Below, in pieces: positions 28,335 to 40,231 of a DNA stretch of 64,000 nucleotides. Origin of the DNA: Butyrivibrio sp. WCD3002 (GTDB lineage Bacteria; Bacillota; Clostridia; Lachnospirales; Lachnospiraceae); the NCBI RefSeq assembly GCF_000424265.1, contig NZ_AUJO01000016.1:1-64000 (forward strand), written 5' to 3'. The notes beneath the pieces were generated by a model that did not search any database, was not told where the DNA came from, and saw only the letters and a list, made by a program, of their open reading frames with translations. Positions within the stretch are counted from its first letter, which is position 1. Every line of letters begins with the position of its first letter. The translations under genes and the position numbers were made by a program.

Positions 28335-31300
28335 TTACTCTTCATCATCAGCAACGATAACTTCTTCTGCATCGTCGATTTCTTCAACAAATACATCATC
28401 ATCATCCATTGCTCTCTTCTTAAGGATCAGCTTCTCAGGATCCTTGAAGTTGGCATCGGTATTAAGTGCTGTATTACGATAACGCTTCATACCTGTACCT
28501 GCAGGAATCAGCTTACCGATAATAACATTTTCCTTAAGACCGATAAGAGGATCAACCTTACCCTTAATAGCTGCGTCTGTAAGAACCTTTGTTGTTTCCT
28601 GGAAGGAAGCAGCTGAAAGGAATGAGTTTGTAGCAAGTGCAGCCTTGGTGATACCAAGAATTACCTGCTTTCCTTCAGCGGGTTTCTTACCTTCGCTGAT
28701 AAGTCTCTCGTTATCATCCTCGAAATCAAGAACATCAACGAGTGTTCCGGGCAGGAAGCTTGTATCTCCGCTCTCCTCGATGCGAACCTTCTTAAGCATC
28801 TGACGTACGATAACCTCGATATGCTTATCACAGATATCAACACCCTGGAGACGGTAAACTCTCTGAACCTCGCGGAGCAGATAGTCCTGAACAGCACGGA
28901 TACCCTTAATCTTAAGAAGATCGTGAGGATTTACACTACCTTCTGTAAGCTCATCACCGGCTTCAACGACTTTGCCGTCTGTAACCTTGATACGTGATCC
29001 GTAAGGAATCAGGTAAGCCTTTGACTCTCCTGTTTCGTCATTAGTGATGACAACTTCACGCTTCTTCTTTGTATCCTTAATCTGAGCTGTTCCGTCAAGC
29101 TCTGAAATAATAGCAAGTCCCTTAGGCTTTCTTGCCTCAAAAAGCTCCTCTACACGGGGAAGACCCTGTGTAATATCGCCACCGGCAACACCACCGGTAT
29201 GGAATGTTCTCATTGTAAGCTGTGTACCGGGCTCACCGATTGACTGAGCAGCGATGATACCAACTGTCTCACCAACCTGAACGGGCTCACCTGTTGCCAT
29301 GTTTGCACCATAGCACTTAGCACAGATACCAATGTGTGAACGGCAGGTAAGGATTGTACGGATCTTTACAGCGCTAACCGGCTCACCCTTACTGTTAACA
29401 CCCTGGCTTAAGATTCTCTTAGCACGGCTGGGTGTGATGATGTGATTCTTCTTAACAATAACGTTTCCGTCCTTGTCCTTGATATCCTCACATGTATATC
29501 TGCCTGTGATACGATCCTCAAGAGGCTCGATCATGGCATTACCATCCTTGAATTCCTTAACTGTAATTCCGGGAATAGTTGCCTTTCCTTCGCTACAATC
29601 AAGCTCACGGATGATAAGTTCCTGAGATACGTCAACCATTCGACGTGTCAGGTAACCTGAATCGGCTGTACGAAGAGCTGTATCTGACAGACCCTTACGA
29701 GCACCATGCGCTGACATGAAGTATTCCAGAACGTCAAGGCCTTCACGGAAGTTGGACTTGATAGGAAGTTCGATCGTACGACCGGTTGTATCTGCCATAA
29801 GTCCACGCATACCTGCCAGCTGCTTGATCTGCTGGTTACTACCACGGGCACCGGAATCAGCCATCATGTGGATGTTGTTATATTTATCAAGACCTTCGAG
29901 AAGGGCATCTGTAAGCTCTTTATCGGTCTTCATCCAAGTCTCAACAACAAGACGATAACGCTCTTCGTCTGTCATCTTACCGCGTCTGTACTCGGTAGCA
30001 ATCTTATCAACTATTGCCTGAGCCTCGTCAAGCATCTGTTGCTTCTGCGGAGGAACTGTCATGTCAGCGATTGAAACTGTCATAGCAGCTCTTGTTGAGT
30101 AATGGTAACCTGTAGCCTTGATCTTATCGAGAACTTCTGCTGTAGCAAAGGTTCCGTGTGTATTGATCATATTTGTAACGATCTTCTTGAGCTGCTTCTT
30201 ACCAACCATGAAGTCGATTTCAAGGTCAAGCTTATGCTCGGGATCCTTACGATCAACGAATCCGAGATCCTGAGGAATGAACTCGTTGAAAAGGAATCTA
30301 CCAAGTGTTGACTCAACTACACCTGTAACATCCTCACCGTTCTCATCCTTACGTGTAACACGGATCTTGATGCGAGACTGAAGTGTGATGTAATCGTTCT
30401 CATAAGCAAGGATAGCTTCATCAATGTTCTTGAAGAACTTTCCTTCGCCCTTAGCACCTTCGCGCTCCTGTGTAAGATAGTAGATACCAAGTACCATATC
30501 CTGTGTAGGAACGTTTACAGGGCCACCGTCAGAAGGCTTAAGCAGGTTGTTGGGAGCAAGCATAAGGAAGCGGCTCTCAGCCTGTGCCTCAACTGACAGA
30601 GGAAGATGTACAGCCATCTGGTCTCCATCGAAGTCGGCATTGAAAGGTGTACATACAAGAGGATGAAGCTTTATAGCTTTACCTTCTACAAGTATGGGCT
30701 CAAATGCCTGAATACCAAGTCTGTGAAGTGTGGGAGCACGGTTAAGCATTACAGGATGCTCTTTGATTACATCCTCGAGTACATCCCATACCTCTTCCTC
30801 GAGTCTCTCAACCTTCTTCTTAGCATTCTTTATGTTCTGTGAGATTCCTCTGGAAACAAGCTCTTTCATAACAAAAGGCTTGAAAAGCTCGATAGCCATT
30901 TCCTTAGGAAGTCCGCACTGATAAATCTTAAGCTCAGGACCTACGACGATAACTGAACGTCCTGAATAGTCAACACGCTTACCAAGAAGGTTCTGACGGA
31001 AACGACCGCCCTTACCTTTAAGCATGTCTGAAAGTGACTTGAGTGCACGGTTACCGGGACCTGTAACAGGTCTTCCACGTCTACCGTTATCAATAAGCGC
31101 ATCTACAGCTTCCTGAAGCATACGCTTCTCGTTTCTAACGATGATGTCCGGAGCACCAAGATCAAGAAGTCTCTTAAGACGGTTGTTACGGTTGATGATA
31201 CGACGATACAGATCGTTAAGATCTGATGTAGCAAAACGTCCACCGTCAAGCTGTACCATAGGACGAAGATCCGGAGGAATAACCGGTATGCAGTCAAGAA

Positions 31301-32045
31301 TCATCCACGAAGGTTCGTTTCCGGACTCACGGAATGACTCAACTACTTCAAGTCTCTTGATGATACGCTGCTTCTTCTGTCCGCTAGATGTATCAAGACC
31401 ATCCTTAAGCTCCTGATACTCAGCTTCAAGATCAATGTTCATAAGAAGCTCTTTAATAGCCTCTGCACCGATACCTGCACGGAACTTCATTCCGAACTCA
31501 TCGCGTGCTTCCTGGTACTCTTTCTCAGAGAGAACCTGCTTGTACTCAAGGTTTGATTCACCGGGATCAAGTACTATATAAGAAGCAAAGTAAAGAACCT
31601 TCTCAAGTACTCTGGGTGAAAGGTCAAGTATAAGACCCATTCTGCTGGGGATACCCTTGAAATACCAAATGTGGGAAACAGGAGCAGCAAGTTCGATGTG
31701 ACCCATACGCTCACGACGTACACTGCTCTTTGTAACTTCTACGCCACATCTGTCACAAATAACGCCCTTATAACGGATTTTCTTATATTTACCGCAGTGA
31801 CATTCCCAATCCTTGGTGGGTCCAAAGATCTTCTCGCAGAAAAGACCGTCGCGCTCAGGCTTGAGAGTACGATAGTTAATAGTCTCAGGCTTGAGTACCT
31901 CTCCGTGTGACCACTCTCTGATCTTCTCAGGAGAAGCAAGACCAATCTTAATTGCATCAAATGTCATTGGCTGATATGTAGGTGTAGCAGCTACCCTACC
32001 GTTTGAAGCATCATTTATTGCTTTATTCATTGTAGAATCAGACAT
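28335..32045 (-). CDS. rpoC: RNA polymerase beta' subunit
   Basis: 1236 residues. The N-terminal zinc site is [20 protein letters not shown]. The catalytic Mg motif [12 protein letters not shown] is intact. The second zinc site is [13 protein letters not shown]. The acidic C-terminus is rich in Asp/Glu. It lies 51 bases downstream of rpoB on the same message. Length and domain order fit Clostridia. Confidence 0.99.
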   Translation of the reverse strand: MSDSTMNKAINDASNGRVAATPTYQPMTFDAIKIGLASPEKIREWSHGEVLKPETINYRTLKPERDGLFCEKIFGPTKDWECHCGKYKKIRYKGVICDRCGVEVTKSSVRRERMGHIELAAPVSHIWYFKGIPSRMGLILDLSPRVLEKVLYFASYIVLDPGESNLEYKQVLSEKEYQEARDEFGMKFRAGIGAEAIKELLMNIDLEAEYQELKDGLDTSSGQKKQRIIKRLEVVESFRESGNEPSWMILDCIPVIPPDLRPMVQLDGGRFATSDLNDLYRRIINRNNRLKRLLDLGAPDIIVRNEKRMLQEAVDALIDNGRRGRPVTGPGNRALKSLSDMLKGKGGRFRQNLLGKRVDYSGRSVIVVGPELKIYQCGLPKEMAIELFKPFVMKELVSRGISQNIKNAKKKVERLEEEVWDVLEDVIKEHPVMLNRAPTLHRLGIQAFEPILVEGKAIKLHPLVCTPFNADFDGDQMAVHLPLSVEAQAESRFLMLAPNNLLKPSDGGPVNVPTQDMVLGIYYLTQEREGAKGEGKFFKNIDEAILAYENDYITLQSRIKIRVTRKDENGEDVTGVVESTLGRFLFNEFIPQDLGFVDRKDPEHKLDLEIDFMVGKKQLKKIVTNMINTHGTFATAEVLDKIKATGYHYSTRAAMTVSIADMTVPPQKQQMLDEAQAIVDKIATEYRRGKMTDEERYRLVVETWMKTDKELTDALLEGLDKYNNIHMMADSGARGSNQQIKQLAGMRGLMADTTGRTIELPIKSNFREGLDVLEYFMSAHGARKGLSDTALRTADSGYLTRRMVDVSQELIIRELDCSEGKATIPGITVKEFKDGNAMIEPLEDRITGRYTCEDIKDKDGNVIVKKNHIITPSRAKRILSQGVNSKGEPVSAVKIRTILTCRSHIGICAKCYGANMATGEPVQVGETVGIIAAQSIGEPGTQLTMRTFHTGGVAGGDITQGLPRVEELFEARKPKGLAIISELDGTAQIKDTKKKREVVITNDETGESKAYLIPYGSRIKVTDGKVVEAGDELTEGSVNPHDLLKIKGIRAVQDYLLREVQRVYRLQGVDICDKHIEVIVRQMLKKVRIEESGDTSFLPGTLVDVLDFEDDNERLISEGKKPAEGKQVILGITKAALATNSFLSAASFQETTKVLTDAAIKGKVDPLIGLKENVIIGKLIPAGTGMKRYRNTALNTDANFKDPEKLILKKRAMDDDDVFVEEIDDAEEVIVADDEE

Positions 32046-32096
32046 TCGTAACCTCTTTTCTGTTGTTTACATGGTTTCTAAAACTACTAAGTTGCT

Positions 32097-35000
32097 TTAG
32101 TTCTCATCCAGACCGTCTGCAGCATCAAACTCTTCCTCAAAAGCTGCATCGTCTTCTTCATCCGCTACAAGCTCACCGTCTTCGCTGAATGAACCTGTCT
32201 GGTAACCATTTTCCGCAAATGACTCACGATCATAATCACGGTTTACTTCGCCTTCGATCTCATAACGATAATCAGAATCGCTGTAATCAACAGATTCCAT
32301 AATCTCGACCTCAGTGTTATCCTCGCGAAGTACTCTTACATCAAGACCAAGTGACTGAAGTTCCTTAAGAAGAACCTTGAATGATTCCGGAACACCGGGT
32401 TCAGGAATGTTGTCACCCTTGATGATTGCTTCATAAGTCTTAACACGACCAACAACATCATCAGACTTAACTGTAAGGATCTCCTGAAGTGTATAAGCAG
32501 CGCCATAAGCCTCAAGAGCCCAAACTTCCATCTCTCCGAAACGCTGTCCACCGAACTGTGCCTTACCGCCGAGAGGCTGCTGTGTAACCAGTGAGTAAGG
32601 GCCGGTTGAACGAGCATGGATCTTATCATCTACAAGGTGATGGAGCTTGAGGTAATGCATGTGTCCGATTGTAGTCGGTGAATCGAACGGAATACCTGTA
32701 CGTCCGTCACGGAGCTGAACCTTACCATCTGTGTGGATCGGAACGCCTTTCCAAAGTTCTCTGTGATCTCTGTTGTCATAGAGATACTTCATGATCTCAG
32801 GATCAACTGAATCTTTATATTTCTCTTCAAACTCTTCCCATGTGCTGTTTACATAATCGTTAGCCATGGTAAGTGTTGCCTGAATATCTTTCTCGTTTGC
32901 ACCGTCAAAAATAGGTGTAGCGATGTTAAAGCCAAGAGCCTTAGCTGCAAGAGAAAGGTGAATCTCAAGGACCTGTCCGATATTCATACGAGAAGGCACG
33001 CCCAAAGGATTAAGTACGATATCAAGTGGACGACCATTAGGCAGGTACGGCATATCCTCGATAGGAAGTACACGGGAAACGACACCCTTGTTACCGTGAC
33101 GACCAGCCATCTTATCACCAACTGAAATCTTTCTCTTCTGAGCAATGTAGATGCGAACCGCCTGGTTTACACCAGGGCTGAGCTCATCGCCATTCTCTCT
33201 TGTGAATACCTTAGCATCAACAACGATACCGTATTCACCGTGAGGAACCTTAAGTGATGTATCACGAACCTCTCTGGCCTTTTCACCGAAAATAGCACGG
33301 AGAAGTCTCTCTTCTGCTGTAAGCTCTGTCTCTCCCTTAGGAGTAACCTTACCTACAAGGATATCACCGGCACGAACCTCTGCACCGATACGAATAATTC
33401 CGCGATCATCCAGGTTCTTAAGTGCATCATCACCAACACCGGGAACGTCTCTTGTAATTTCTTCCGGTCCGAGCTTTGTCTCACGAGCTTCTGCCTCGTA
33501 CTCCTCGATGTGAATAGATGTAAATACATCGTCACGAACAAGTCTCTCACTAAGAAGTACAGCATCCTCGTAGTTATAACCTTCCCAAGTCATGAATCCG
33601 ATAAGAGGATTCTTACCAAGACCAAGCTCACCCATGCTTGTTGAAGGACCATCAGCGATAACCTCACCTGCTTCAACATGATCGCCCTTAAATACGATAG
33701 GACGCTGGTTGTAGCAGTTACTCTGGTTACTTCTCTGGAATTTGATAAGGTGATACTCTTCCTTCTCACCATCATCGTATGTCATCTTAATAAGCTTACT
33801 GTCTACAAAATCAATTGTTCCTGCCTTCTTGGCAACAACGCAAACACCTGAATCGACAGCAGCCTTGCGCTCCATACCTGTTCCTACTGCAGGAGCTTCT
33901 GTTGTAAGAAGCGGCACTGCCTGACGCTGCATGTTTGAACCCATCAGAGCACGGTTAGCATCGTCGTTCTCAAGGAAAGGGATAAGTGCTGTAGCAACTG
34001 AGAATACCATTCTCGGTGATACGTCCATGTACTCGAACGCTGTCTTGGGATACTCGGATGTCTCATCTCTGAAACGACCGGATGCGTTGTTCTTCTTAAA
34101 GTATCCGTTCTCATCAAGAGGTGTGTTAGCCTGAGCTACATGGAAGTTATCCTCTTCATCTGCTGTCAGGTACTCAACCTCATCAGTTACACGAGGATTC
34201 TGAGGATCTGACTGATCTACCTTACGGTAAGGTGCCTCAATGAAACCATACTGATTAACTCTTGCATAGCTTGCAAGTGAATTGATAAGACCGATGTTAG
34301 GTCCTTCAGGTGTCTCAATAGGGCACATACGTCCATAGTGTGTATAGTGTACGTCTCGAACCTCGAATCCGGCTCTGTCTCTTGAAAGACCACCGGGACC
34401 AAGAGCTGAGAGACGGCGCTTGTGAGTAAGCTCACCAAGCGGGTTATTCTGATCCATGAACTGTGAAAGCTGTGAAGATCCGAAGAATTCCTTAACAGCT
34501 GCCTGTACAGGCTTAATGTTTATAAGACCCTGTGCAGAAATCTCATCAGCATCATGAGTTGTCATACGCTCACGTACAACACGCTCAAGTCTTGAAAGAC
34601 CGATTCTGTACTGGTTCTGTAAAAGCTCACCTACGCAGCGGATACGACGATTTCCGAGGTGGTCGATATCGTCATCATTACCGATGCCATACTCAAGGTG
34701 CATATTATAGTTAATAGAAGCAAGAATATCTTCTTTTGTAATGTGCTTAGGAATCAGATCATTTACATTCTTGCGGATTGCTTCTGCAAGGCTTTCGGGA
34801 TCAGTATTCTCTGCAAACTCTGCAAGGATATCTCTAAGAGCAGGATAATATACGCTCTCAGTGATTCCGAGCTCTTCAGGATTGCAGTCAATAAAGCTTG
34901 TAATGTCTACCATAAGGTTAGAAAGAACCTTAATGTTACGCTCCTCACCCTGGATCATTACATAAGGAATAGCTGCATTCTGAATCTCAGTAGCAAGAGC

Positions 35001-35957
35001 ACGGTCAACCTTTGTGCCTGCTGCTGCGATCATCTCGCCTGTATTCTCATCGATTACGTCCTCTGCAAGGATCTTGCCACTGATTCTGTTCTTGAAGTGA
35101 AGCTTCTTATTGAACTTATAACGTCCAACCTTAGCAAGATCATATCTTCTTGCATCAAAGAACATAGCGTGAATAAGACTCTCTGCACTTTCAACACTGA
35201 GAGGTTCACCGGGACGAATCTTCTTATACAGCTCTAAAAGACCACTCTGGTAATCAGTTGAAGGGTCCTTTGCAAAGCTTGCCTGTATCTTAGGCTCATC
35301 ACCGAATAACTGTGAGATTTCCTCGTTTGATCCAATACCAAGCGCACGAATAAGAACAGTAACCGGTACCTTTCTGGTTCTGTCCACTCTTACATAAAAT
35401 ACATCATAAGAATCAGTCTCATACTCAAGCCATGCACCACGGTTAGGAATAACTGTGCAGGCAATGAGCTTCTTACCGATCTTATCACGGGTAATATCAT
35501 AATAAATACCAGGGGAACGCACTAACTGGCTGACAATAACACGCTCTGCGCCATTTATTACAAATGTTCCGGTTGCAGTCATAAGCGGGAGATCACCCAT
35601 GAAGATCTCATGCTCTGTAACTTCTCTGCTTTCCTTGTTATTCAGACGTACCCTGACTTTCAGAGGCGCTGCAAAAGTAGCATCTCTTTCCTTACATTTC
35701 TCAATAGTATTCTTGTTCTTGTCTATCTCATCTTCGCATAACTTAAAGTCAACGAACTCGAGACTAAGCTTATCACTGTAGTCTTCGATAGGAGAGATAT
35801 CGTCAAAGACCTCTTTAAGGCCCTCGTCAAGAAACCATTGATATGAGTTCTTCTGAACTTCAATCAGGTTCGGCATCTCAAGGACTTCCTTTTGGCGCTG
35901 GAAACTCATACGTACATTTTTACCAGTACCACTAGGATGCAATCTGTTTTTTTCCAT
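32097..35957 (-). CDS. rpoB: RNA polymerase beta subunit
   Basis: 1286 residues from the ATG at 35957 ([10 protein letters not shown]); an ATG six bases upstream sits too close to GGGGTGA to be favoured. The rifampicin region reads [20 protein letters not shown] then [10 protein letters not shown], the drug-sensitive form. The C-terminus carries an unusually acidic tail rich in Asp/Glu beyond the conserved [12 protein letters not shown]. It has its own promoter downstream of rplL. Confidence 0.98.
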   Translation of the reverse strand: MEKNRLHPSGTGKNVRMSFQRQKEVLEMPNLIEVQKNSYQWFLDEGLKEVFDDISPIEDYSDKLSLEFVDFKLCEDEIDKNKNTIEKCKERDATFAAPLKVRVRLNNKESREVTEHEIFMGDLPLMTATGTFVINGAERVIVSQLVRSPGIYYDITRDKIGKKLIACTVIPNRGAWLEYETDSYDVFYVRVDRTRKVPVTVLIRALGIGSNEEISQLFGDEPKIQASFAKDPSTDYQSGLLELYKKIRPGEPLSVESAESLIHAMFFDARRYDLAKVGRYKFNKKLHFKNRISGKILAEDVIDENTGEMIAAAGTKVDRALATEIQNAAIPYVMIQGEERNIKVLSNLMVDITSFIDCNPEELGITESVYYPALRDILAEFAENTDPESLAEAIRKNVNDLIPKHITKEDILASINYNMHLEYGIGNDDDIDHLGNRRIRCVGELLQNQYRIGLSRLERVVRERMTTHDADEISAQGLINIKPVQAAVKEFFGSSQLSQFMDQNNPLGELTHKRRLSALGPGGLSRDRAGFEVRDVHYTHYGRMCPIETPEGPNIGLINSLASYARVNQYGFIEAPYRKVDQSDPQNPRVTDEVEYLTADEEDNFHVAQANTPLDENGYFKKNNASGRFRDETSEYPKTAFEYMDVSPRMVFSVATALIPFLENDDANRALMGSNMQRQAVPLLTTEAPAVGTGMERKAAVDSGVCVVAKKAGTIDFVDSKLIKMTYDDGEKEEYHLIKFQRSNQSNCYNQRPIVFKGDHVEAGEVIADGPSTSMGELGLGKNPLIGFMTWEGYNYEDAVLLSERLVRDDVFTSIHIEEYEAEARETKLGPEEITRDVPGVGDDALKNLDDRGIIRIGAEVRAGDILVGKVTPKGETELTAEERLLRAIFGEKAREVRDTSLKVPHGEYGIVVDAKVFTRENGDELSPGVNQAVRIYIAQKRKISVGDKMAGRHGNKGVVSRVLPIEDMPYLPNGRPLDIVLNPLGVPSRMNIGQVLEIHLSLAAKALGFNIATPIFDGANEKDIQATLTMANDYVNSTWEEFEEKYKDSVDPEIMKYLYDNRDHRELWKGVPIHTDGKVQLRDGRTGIPFDSPTTIGHMHYLKLHHLVDDKIHARSTGPYSLVTQQPLGGKAQFGGQRFGEMEVWALEAYGAAYTLQEILTVKSDDVVGRVKTYEAIIKGDNIPEPGVPESFKVLLKELQSLGLDVRVLREDNTEVEIMESVDYSDSDYRYEIEGEVNRDYDRESFAENGYQTGSFSEDGELVADEEDDAAFEEEFDAADGLDEN

Positions 35958-36055
35958 TGACATTCACCCCGTTCTTAATTTTTATTTAGTAGAAAAGCGT
36001 TAACACCCTAAAAAAGAGCATAATACGCCTACCACTCCACAATAGTGCATTTTCC

Positions 36056-36084
36056 ATTCTACAACAAGCAATTTTACCAGTCAA
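36056..36084 (-). promoter_or_regulatory. rpoBC promoter
   Basis: TTGACT (36084-36079), 17-base spacer, TAGAAT (36061-36056) on the minus strand, between the rplL terminator and rpoB. Confidence 0.7.
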
Positions 36085-36153
36085 GTGTTTTTTTATTTTT
36101 GTTTAAAACCTTCAAAATCATACTATATTTACAACGCTTAACAAAAGCTAATA

Positions 36154-36197
36154 TTTTACATCATAGGAAATGCGCCAGAATTTCCTATGATGTAAAA
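36154..36197 (-). promoter_or_regulatory. Perfect 17-bp hairpin between rplL and rpoB
   Basis: Arms 36154-36170 and 36181-36197 are exact inverted repeats with a ten-base loop. On the minus strand it directly follows the rplL terminator, whose T-run forms the first bases of its arm. Opening this hairpin's arm could alter termination, or it may be an RNase processing site. Confidence 0.7.
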
Positions 36198-36224
36198 AAG
36201 GGATATGCAACAAGTGCATATCCC
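36194..36224 (-). terminator. rplL terminator
   Basis: GGGATATGC/GCATATCCC 9-bp stem with a seven-base loop, followed by six T on the minus strand. Confidence 0.8.
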
Positions 36225-36259
36225 TCTGTGTTATCTCGAAGATATAATGGTTAATCTTA

Positions 36260-36634
36260 TTATTTAAGAGTAACCTTAGCGCCTTCAGCCTCAACCTTAG
36301 CCTTGATGTCGTCAGCTTCTTCCTTAGTAGCGCCTTCCTTAAGCATCTTAGGAGCTCCGTCAACAAGATCCTTAGCTTCCTTAAGTCCGAGACCTGTGAT
36401 CTCACGAACAACCTTGATAACCTTAACCTTGTTAGGACCTACTTCTGTAAGCTCTACGTTGAAGTCTGTCTTCTCTTCCTCAGCGCCTGTTGCTGCACCG
36501 CCTGCTGCTACAACAACACCAGCTGCTGCTGATACGCCGAACTCCTCCTCGCAAGCCTTTACAAGATCGTTCAGTTCAAGAACGGATAACTCTTTGATTG
36601 CATCGATAATCTCTGCTGTGGATAACTTTGCCAT
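36260..36634 (-). CDS. rplL: 50S ribosomal protein L7/L12
   Basis: 124 residues. Stalk protein recruiting translation GTPases. An N-terminal dimerisation domain, an alanine/glycine hinge ([14 protein letters not shown]) and a C-terminal domain with [20 protein letters not shown] and GATKEEAD are visible. GGAGG precedes the ATG. It follows rplJ in the usual pair. Confidence 0.98.
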   Translation of the reverse strand: MAKLSTAEIIDAIKELSVLELNDLVKACEEEFGVSAAAGVVVAAGGAATGAEEEKTDFNVELTEVGPNKVKVIKVVREITGLGLKEAKDLVDGAPKMLKEGATKEEADDIKAKVEAEGAKVTLK

Positions 36635-36689
36635 TATTATTTACCTCCATAAATTTTTAATGAAAATTCTAAATTACTAAATCTTTAAA

Positions 36690-37277
36690 TTACTCTGCTG
36701 CAGGTGCTGCTGCTTCTTCAGCAGGAGCCTCAGCTACAGGTGCTGCCTCTTCTGCAGGTGCTGCTTCCTCAGCGGGAGCTGCCTCACCACCCTCTGCCTT
36801 CTTCTCTGCGATCTGCTTAACCACACGAGCGAAGTTTGCGATAGGTGACTGCATAGAACCAAGCAACTTGGAAAGCAACTGATCCTTGGGAAGAATTGTA
36901 GCAATCTCCTTAAGTGCTTCTGCATCATAAAGTTTGCCTTCAATCACACCACCCTTGATCTCAAGTGCCTTTGCCTTCTTTGCAAAATCATAAAGTACAC
37001 GTGCAGGAGCTGCAGGATCTGTCTCGGAAATAGCAAGTGCGCTAGGACCGTTAAGAAGATCAGCGAGCTGCTCATAGTCTGTACCCTTGAATGCAAAGTT
37101 CATCATGGTGTTCTTGTAAACCTTGTAACTAACGTTCTCCTCACGAAGCTTTTTACGAAGCTCTGTGTCCTGAGCAACAGTCAATCCGCGGTGATCTACA
37201 AGTACGAGTGCCTGTGCGTTCTGAATTTTGTCAGAAATCTCTTTTACTACAGGCTGTTTTAATTCAACCTTTGCCAT
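36690..37277 (-). CDS. rplJ: 50S ribosomal protein L10 with Ala/Glu/Pro tail
   Basis: 195 residues, about 20-25 longer than typical L10. The N-terminal 23S-binding domain (KQPVVKEISDKIQNAQALVL, VDHRGLTVAQDTELRKKLRE) is standard. After about residue 160 comes a low-complexity tail built from repeats of EEAAPAEEAAPVAE type, unlike the usual helical stalk-binding end alone. L10 anchors L7/L12 dimers and autoregulates through the upstream leader. AGGAGG precedes the ATG. Confidence 0.97.
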   Translation of the reverse strand: MAKVELKQPVVKEISDKIQNAQALVLVDHRGLTVAQDTELRKKLREENVSYKVYKNTMMNFAFKGTDYEQLADLLNGPSALAISETDPAAPARVLYDFAKKAKALEIKGGVIEGKLYDAEALKEIATILPKDQLLSKLLGSMQSPIANFARVVKQIAEKKAEGGEAAPAEEAAPAEEAAPVAEAPAEEAAAPAAE

Positions 37278-37310
37278 CTTTTTACCTCCTTATAGAATTT
37301 ACCGCCAAAG

Positions 37311-37422
37311 AAAAACGCCTCCCGAAAACAAGAGGCGAAAAAAGTCTAAATAACTTTTCCTCGGTAGGCGCTTCGCTTACGTCCTTTTGGACACCTACTG
37401 TCTTCGGCTGGTCATAACGACC
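37311..37422 (-). promoter_or_regulatory. Ribosomal protein L10 leader with attenuator
   Basis: Minus-strand leader of rplJ with the L10-leader pattern: GGTCGTTATGACC, GTAGGTGTCC...GGAC, AAGCGAAGCGCCTACCGAGG. Near its 3' end is a terminator, CGCCTC/GAGGCG (37337-37316), followed by five T. L10/L12 binding is expected to shut off its own operon. Confidence 0.88.
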
Positions 37423-37428
37423 TTGCAT

Positions 37429-37457
37429 AATTTACCATAATCCAAAGAAAAAGTCAA
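37429..37457 (-). promoter_or_regulatory. rplJ promoter
   Basis: TTGACT (37457-37452), 17-base spacer, TAAATT (37434-37429). It gives a start about 7 bases downstream, at the beginning of the L10 leader. Confidence 0.7.
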
Positions 37458-37487
37458 TCACTTTTTATTTATTTTATCATTTTACTT

Positions 37488-38837
37488 TTATCTGATATTT
37501 CCATCATCGTCTATGTTCACTCCGGGAGAAATATCACGAAGATGCTGCAGTATTCCGGCCTTTTCACCATCCACAGCTTCGCGTACCGTACAGCCGCTCT
37601 GAATAGCAGAAACAAATCTGAGCTCCACGCTGTGATCATTATGTACCTTTACCTGCAACAATCCGGTATTCAGAGTTTTTGAATTAAAGAGATAATTGCC
37701 AAGACTGTAAACAACAGGCACACCGTTTAGATATTCAAATTTCTGCAGAATATGCGGATGTCCGCCAACAATAAGATCTGCACCGGCTTCAACGATCTCG
37801 GCACTCTGCTTTTGCTGCCACCAGTCGATTTCCTCCTGATTCTCTGTTCCCCAATGGATGCAAACAATGACAAATGCGCCGTTATCCTTGGCTTCCCTTA
37901 TACGTGAGCAAAGTCTTGTAATATCAAGGCATCTGAATACACCGGGCGAAGATTCTGTTGCGCCTCTGGTATCCGGAGTATCAAGTCGCTCGATCTCAGT
38001 CGCAGCTATGATAGCAACCCTGTTCCCACTTTGAGAAGTATAGTATACAGGCCTTGAAGCCTCTTCTATATTAACTCCTGCCCCAACTCTGGCTATACCG
38101 GCATTATCAATAGTTGTAAGGGTATCAAGAAGCGCAGTTTCGCCATAATCAAAGACATGGTTATTGGCAATAGTGCAAAGATCAACACCCATATCATTAA
38201 GCAGACTCACGGATGAAGGATCAGCCCTAAAGGTAAATGCTTTTCCCTCCTTAGGCACACCACCATTTGAATAGGGAAACTCATTATTTATGGCCATAAT
38301 GTCTGCATCTCTCATATAAGACATAAGGCTGTCTCCGATCACTCCGGAAATTGCACCGCCGTTCTGCCTTATCCTGTTCATGATGGCATAGCCGGGATCA
38401 AATAAAATATCTCCTGCAAATCCAAATGAGATATAATCCTCATTCGCAGAAGTTATGTCATACTCAAGATTTCCTTCCGGCAACGCACTAACTTCAACAG
38501 CTGTCGCTTCGGTCTGATCATTTTCTAAAGCTTCTGTATCCTCGTCGGCAGTTTCCGGACTATCCTCCCGAACTACCTCATTTTCAGTCCCTATTAAAGC
38601 ATCATCCACAACAGAAGAAACTATTTTTTCAGCATAGGGAACCCTGGTGACAGATGGCTGCGCTTGTGCTGCATCTTCCGGCATAACGGCAGAATTTTTA
38701 CTATGCAAAATAGCCAGAACCACCGCACCTATAGTTATTGTCACAAGAAAAGAGCATACAAAAGCAATCACCACAGAATTAATGGAGCCCTTGTTGTCCG
38801 TTATTCTTTTTCTCACAAAATTATATAAGTTTTTCAT
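37488..38837 (-). CDS. CapA-family membrane-anchored phosphoesterase-like protein
   Basis: 449 residues. An N-terminal membrane anchor (about 22-44, VVIAFVCSFLVTITIGAVVL) is followed by an acidic linker (to about 130) and then a PGA_cap/CapA calcineurin-like domain. Motifs are GFAGDILFDPGYAI, INNEFPYSNGG, IANNHVFDYGETAL, CIHWGTENQEEIDWW and IVGGHPHILQ with VYSLGNYLF. Relatives act in poly-gamma-glutamate capsule retention or as surface metallo-hydrolases, but no capBCE genes are nearby. It sits between rplA and the L10 leader, on the same strand, interrupting the ribosomal order. Only a weak ribosome binding site is visible. Function is inferred from the fold. Confidence 0.85.
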   Translation of the reverse strand: MKNLYNFVRKRITDNKGSINSVVIAFVCSFLVTITIGAVVLAILHSKNSAVMPEDAAQAQPSVTRVPYAEKIVSSVVDDALIGTENEVVREDSPETADEDTEALENDQTEATAVEVSALPEGNLEYDITSANEDYISFGFAGDILFDPGYAIMNRIRQNGGAISGVIGDSLMSYMRDADIMAINNEFPYSNGGVPKEGKAFTFRADPSSVSLLNDMGVDLCTIANNHVFDYGETALLDTLTTIDNAGIARVGAGVNIEEASRPVYYTSQSGNRVAIIAATEIERLDTPDTRGATESSPGVFRCLDITRLCSRIREAKDNGAFVIVCIHWGTENQEEIDWWQQKQSAEIVEAGADLIVGGHPHILQKFEYLNGVPVVYSLGNYLFNSKTLNTGLLQVKVHNDHSVELRFVSAIQSGCTVREAVDGEKAGILQHLRDISPGVNIDDDGNIR

Positions 38838-38901
38838 ACATTTAGAATACCATATTATGTGGATAATAGAAACATCACACCCATATCTTGTATTTATATA
38901 T

Positions 38902-38930
38902 AAAAAAAGCAGAAACCTTGCGGTTTCTGC
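38902..38930 (-). terminator. rplA terminator
   Basis: GGTTTCTGC/GCAGAAACC type 9-bp stem (38909-38930) followed on the minus strand by seven T. It separates the rplKA message from the CapA-like gene. Confidence 0.88.
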
Positions 38931-38953
38931 CTTTTAACACTAACAGTTATAAA

Positions 38954-39643
38954 TTAATATCTGTTTGCAACAACCTTGACACCAGGTCCCATTGTTGTTG
39001 CAAGTGTGATGCTCTTAAGGTACTGACCCTTAACTGTTGAAGGCTTAGCCTTAACAATAGCTTCCATAAGAGCTGTGAAGTTCTGCTCAAGCTGCTCTTC
39101 TGAGAAAGATGCCTTTCCTACAGGGCAGTGAATGATGTTTGCCTTGTCAAGACGGTACTCGATCTTACCAGCCTTGATATCAGCGATAGCCTTAGTAACA
39201 TCCATTGTTACTGTACCAGCCTTCGGGTTGGGCATAAGACCCTTAGGTCCGAGAACCTTACCAAGACGTCCTACAACACCCATCATATCAGGAGTAGCAA
39301 CTACAACGTCAAAGTCAAGCCAACCTTCGTTCTGAATCTTAGGAATAAGCTCCTCGCCGCCAACATAGTCAGCGCCTGCAGCCTGTGCCTCATCAAGCTT
39401 TGTTCCCTTAGCGAAAACAAGAACCTTAACTGTCTTACCTGTTCCGTGCGGAAGAACAACCGCACCACGGATCTGCTGATCCGCATGACGACCGTCGCAG
39501 CTTGTACGAATGTGTACTTCAACAGTCTCATCAAATTTTGCAGTAGCAGACTTCTTTACTAAAGAGATTGCTTCTGCGGTCTCATACTGCTGTGCTCTGT
39601 CAACAAGCTTAGCAGCCTCTACATACTTCTTTCCGTGTTTCAT
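38954..39643 (-). CDS. rplA: 50S ribosomal protein L1
   Basis: 229 residues, standard. Forms the mobile L1 stalk. Recognisable segments are [39 protein letters not shown] and [12 protein letters not shown]. It follows rplK by 14 bases and ends the rpmG-secE-nusG-rplKA group. Confidence 0.98.
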   Translation of the reverse strand: MKHGKKYVEAAKLVDRAQQYETAEAISLVKKSATAKFDETVEVHIRTSCDGRHADQQIRGAVVLPHGTGKTVKVLVFAKGTKLDEAQAAGADYVGGEELIPKIQNEGWLDFDVVVATPDMMGVVGRLGKVLGPKGLMPNPKAGTVTMDVTKAIADIKAGKIEYRLDKANIIHCPVGKASFSEEQLEQNFTALMEAIVKAKPSTVKGQYLKSITLATTMGPGVKVVANRY

Positions 39644-39657
39644 CTCTTAGCCCTCCG

Positions 39658-40083
39658 TCAGTCTTCTACCACGATACCCATGCTGCGTGCAGTACCAGCG
39701 ATCATGCTCATAGCACCTTCGATATCAACTGCATTCAAATCAGGCATCTTTGTCTCAGCGATTTCTCTGATCTTATCCTTAGAAATTGTTGCAACCTTGT
39801 TCTTGTTCGGAACACCAGAAGCCTTCTGAAGATTGCAAGCCTTCTTAAGAAGAACTGCTGCAGGAGGAGTTTTTGTGATGAATGTAAAACTTCTGTCTGC
39901 ATAAACTGTGATTACTACAGGGATGATAAGATCACCCTTGTCAGCTGTCTTAGCGTTGAACTGCTTTGTGAATTCAACGATATTAACACCGTGCTGACCA
40001 AGAGCCGGACCAACCGGCGGTGCTGGTGTTGCTTTACCAGCCTGGATCTGTAACTTAATGTATCCTTCGACTTTCTTTGCCAT
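39658..40083 (-). CDS. rplK: 50S ribosomal protein L11
   Basis: 141 residues from the ATG at 40083, with AGGAGGTG five bases upstream; a frame extension to 40128 is not supported. The conserved [20 protein letters not shown] and [13 protein letters not shown] are present. It binds the GTPase-associated 23S region and the thiopeptide site. Confidence 0.98.
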   Translation of the reverse strand: MAKKVEGYIKLQIQAGKATPAPPVGPALGQHGVNIVEFTKQFNAKTADKGDLIIPVVITVYADRSFTFITKTPPAAVLLKKACNLQKASGVPNKNKVATISKDKIREIAETKMPDLNAVDIEGAMSMIAGTARSMGIVVED

Positions 40084-40231
40084 TGTGGCACCTCCTAGAA
40101 ATAATGTGGTCAGGCGCATCCTTTGCAAAACTGCGTGAATGCTCCCACTCCAGTTCCCATGAATTGAAACATCTTAATTCCAACTCATACTACATATATA
40201 AAGTGCATTAGCACATTATACCAACACTGCA

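Noticed and set aside
34659..35237. Plus-strand open frame opposite rpoB
   Set aside because: Antisense shadow of a conserved gene; composition and lack of start signals do not support a gene.
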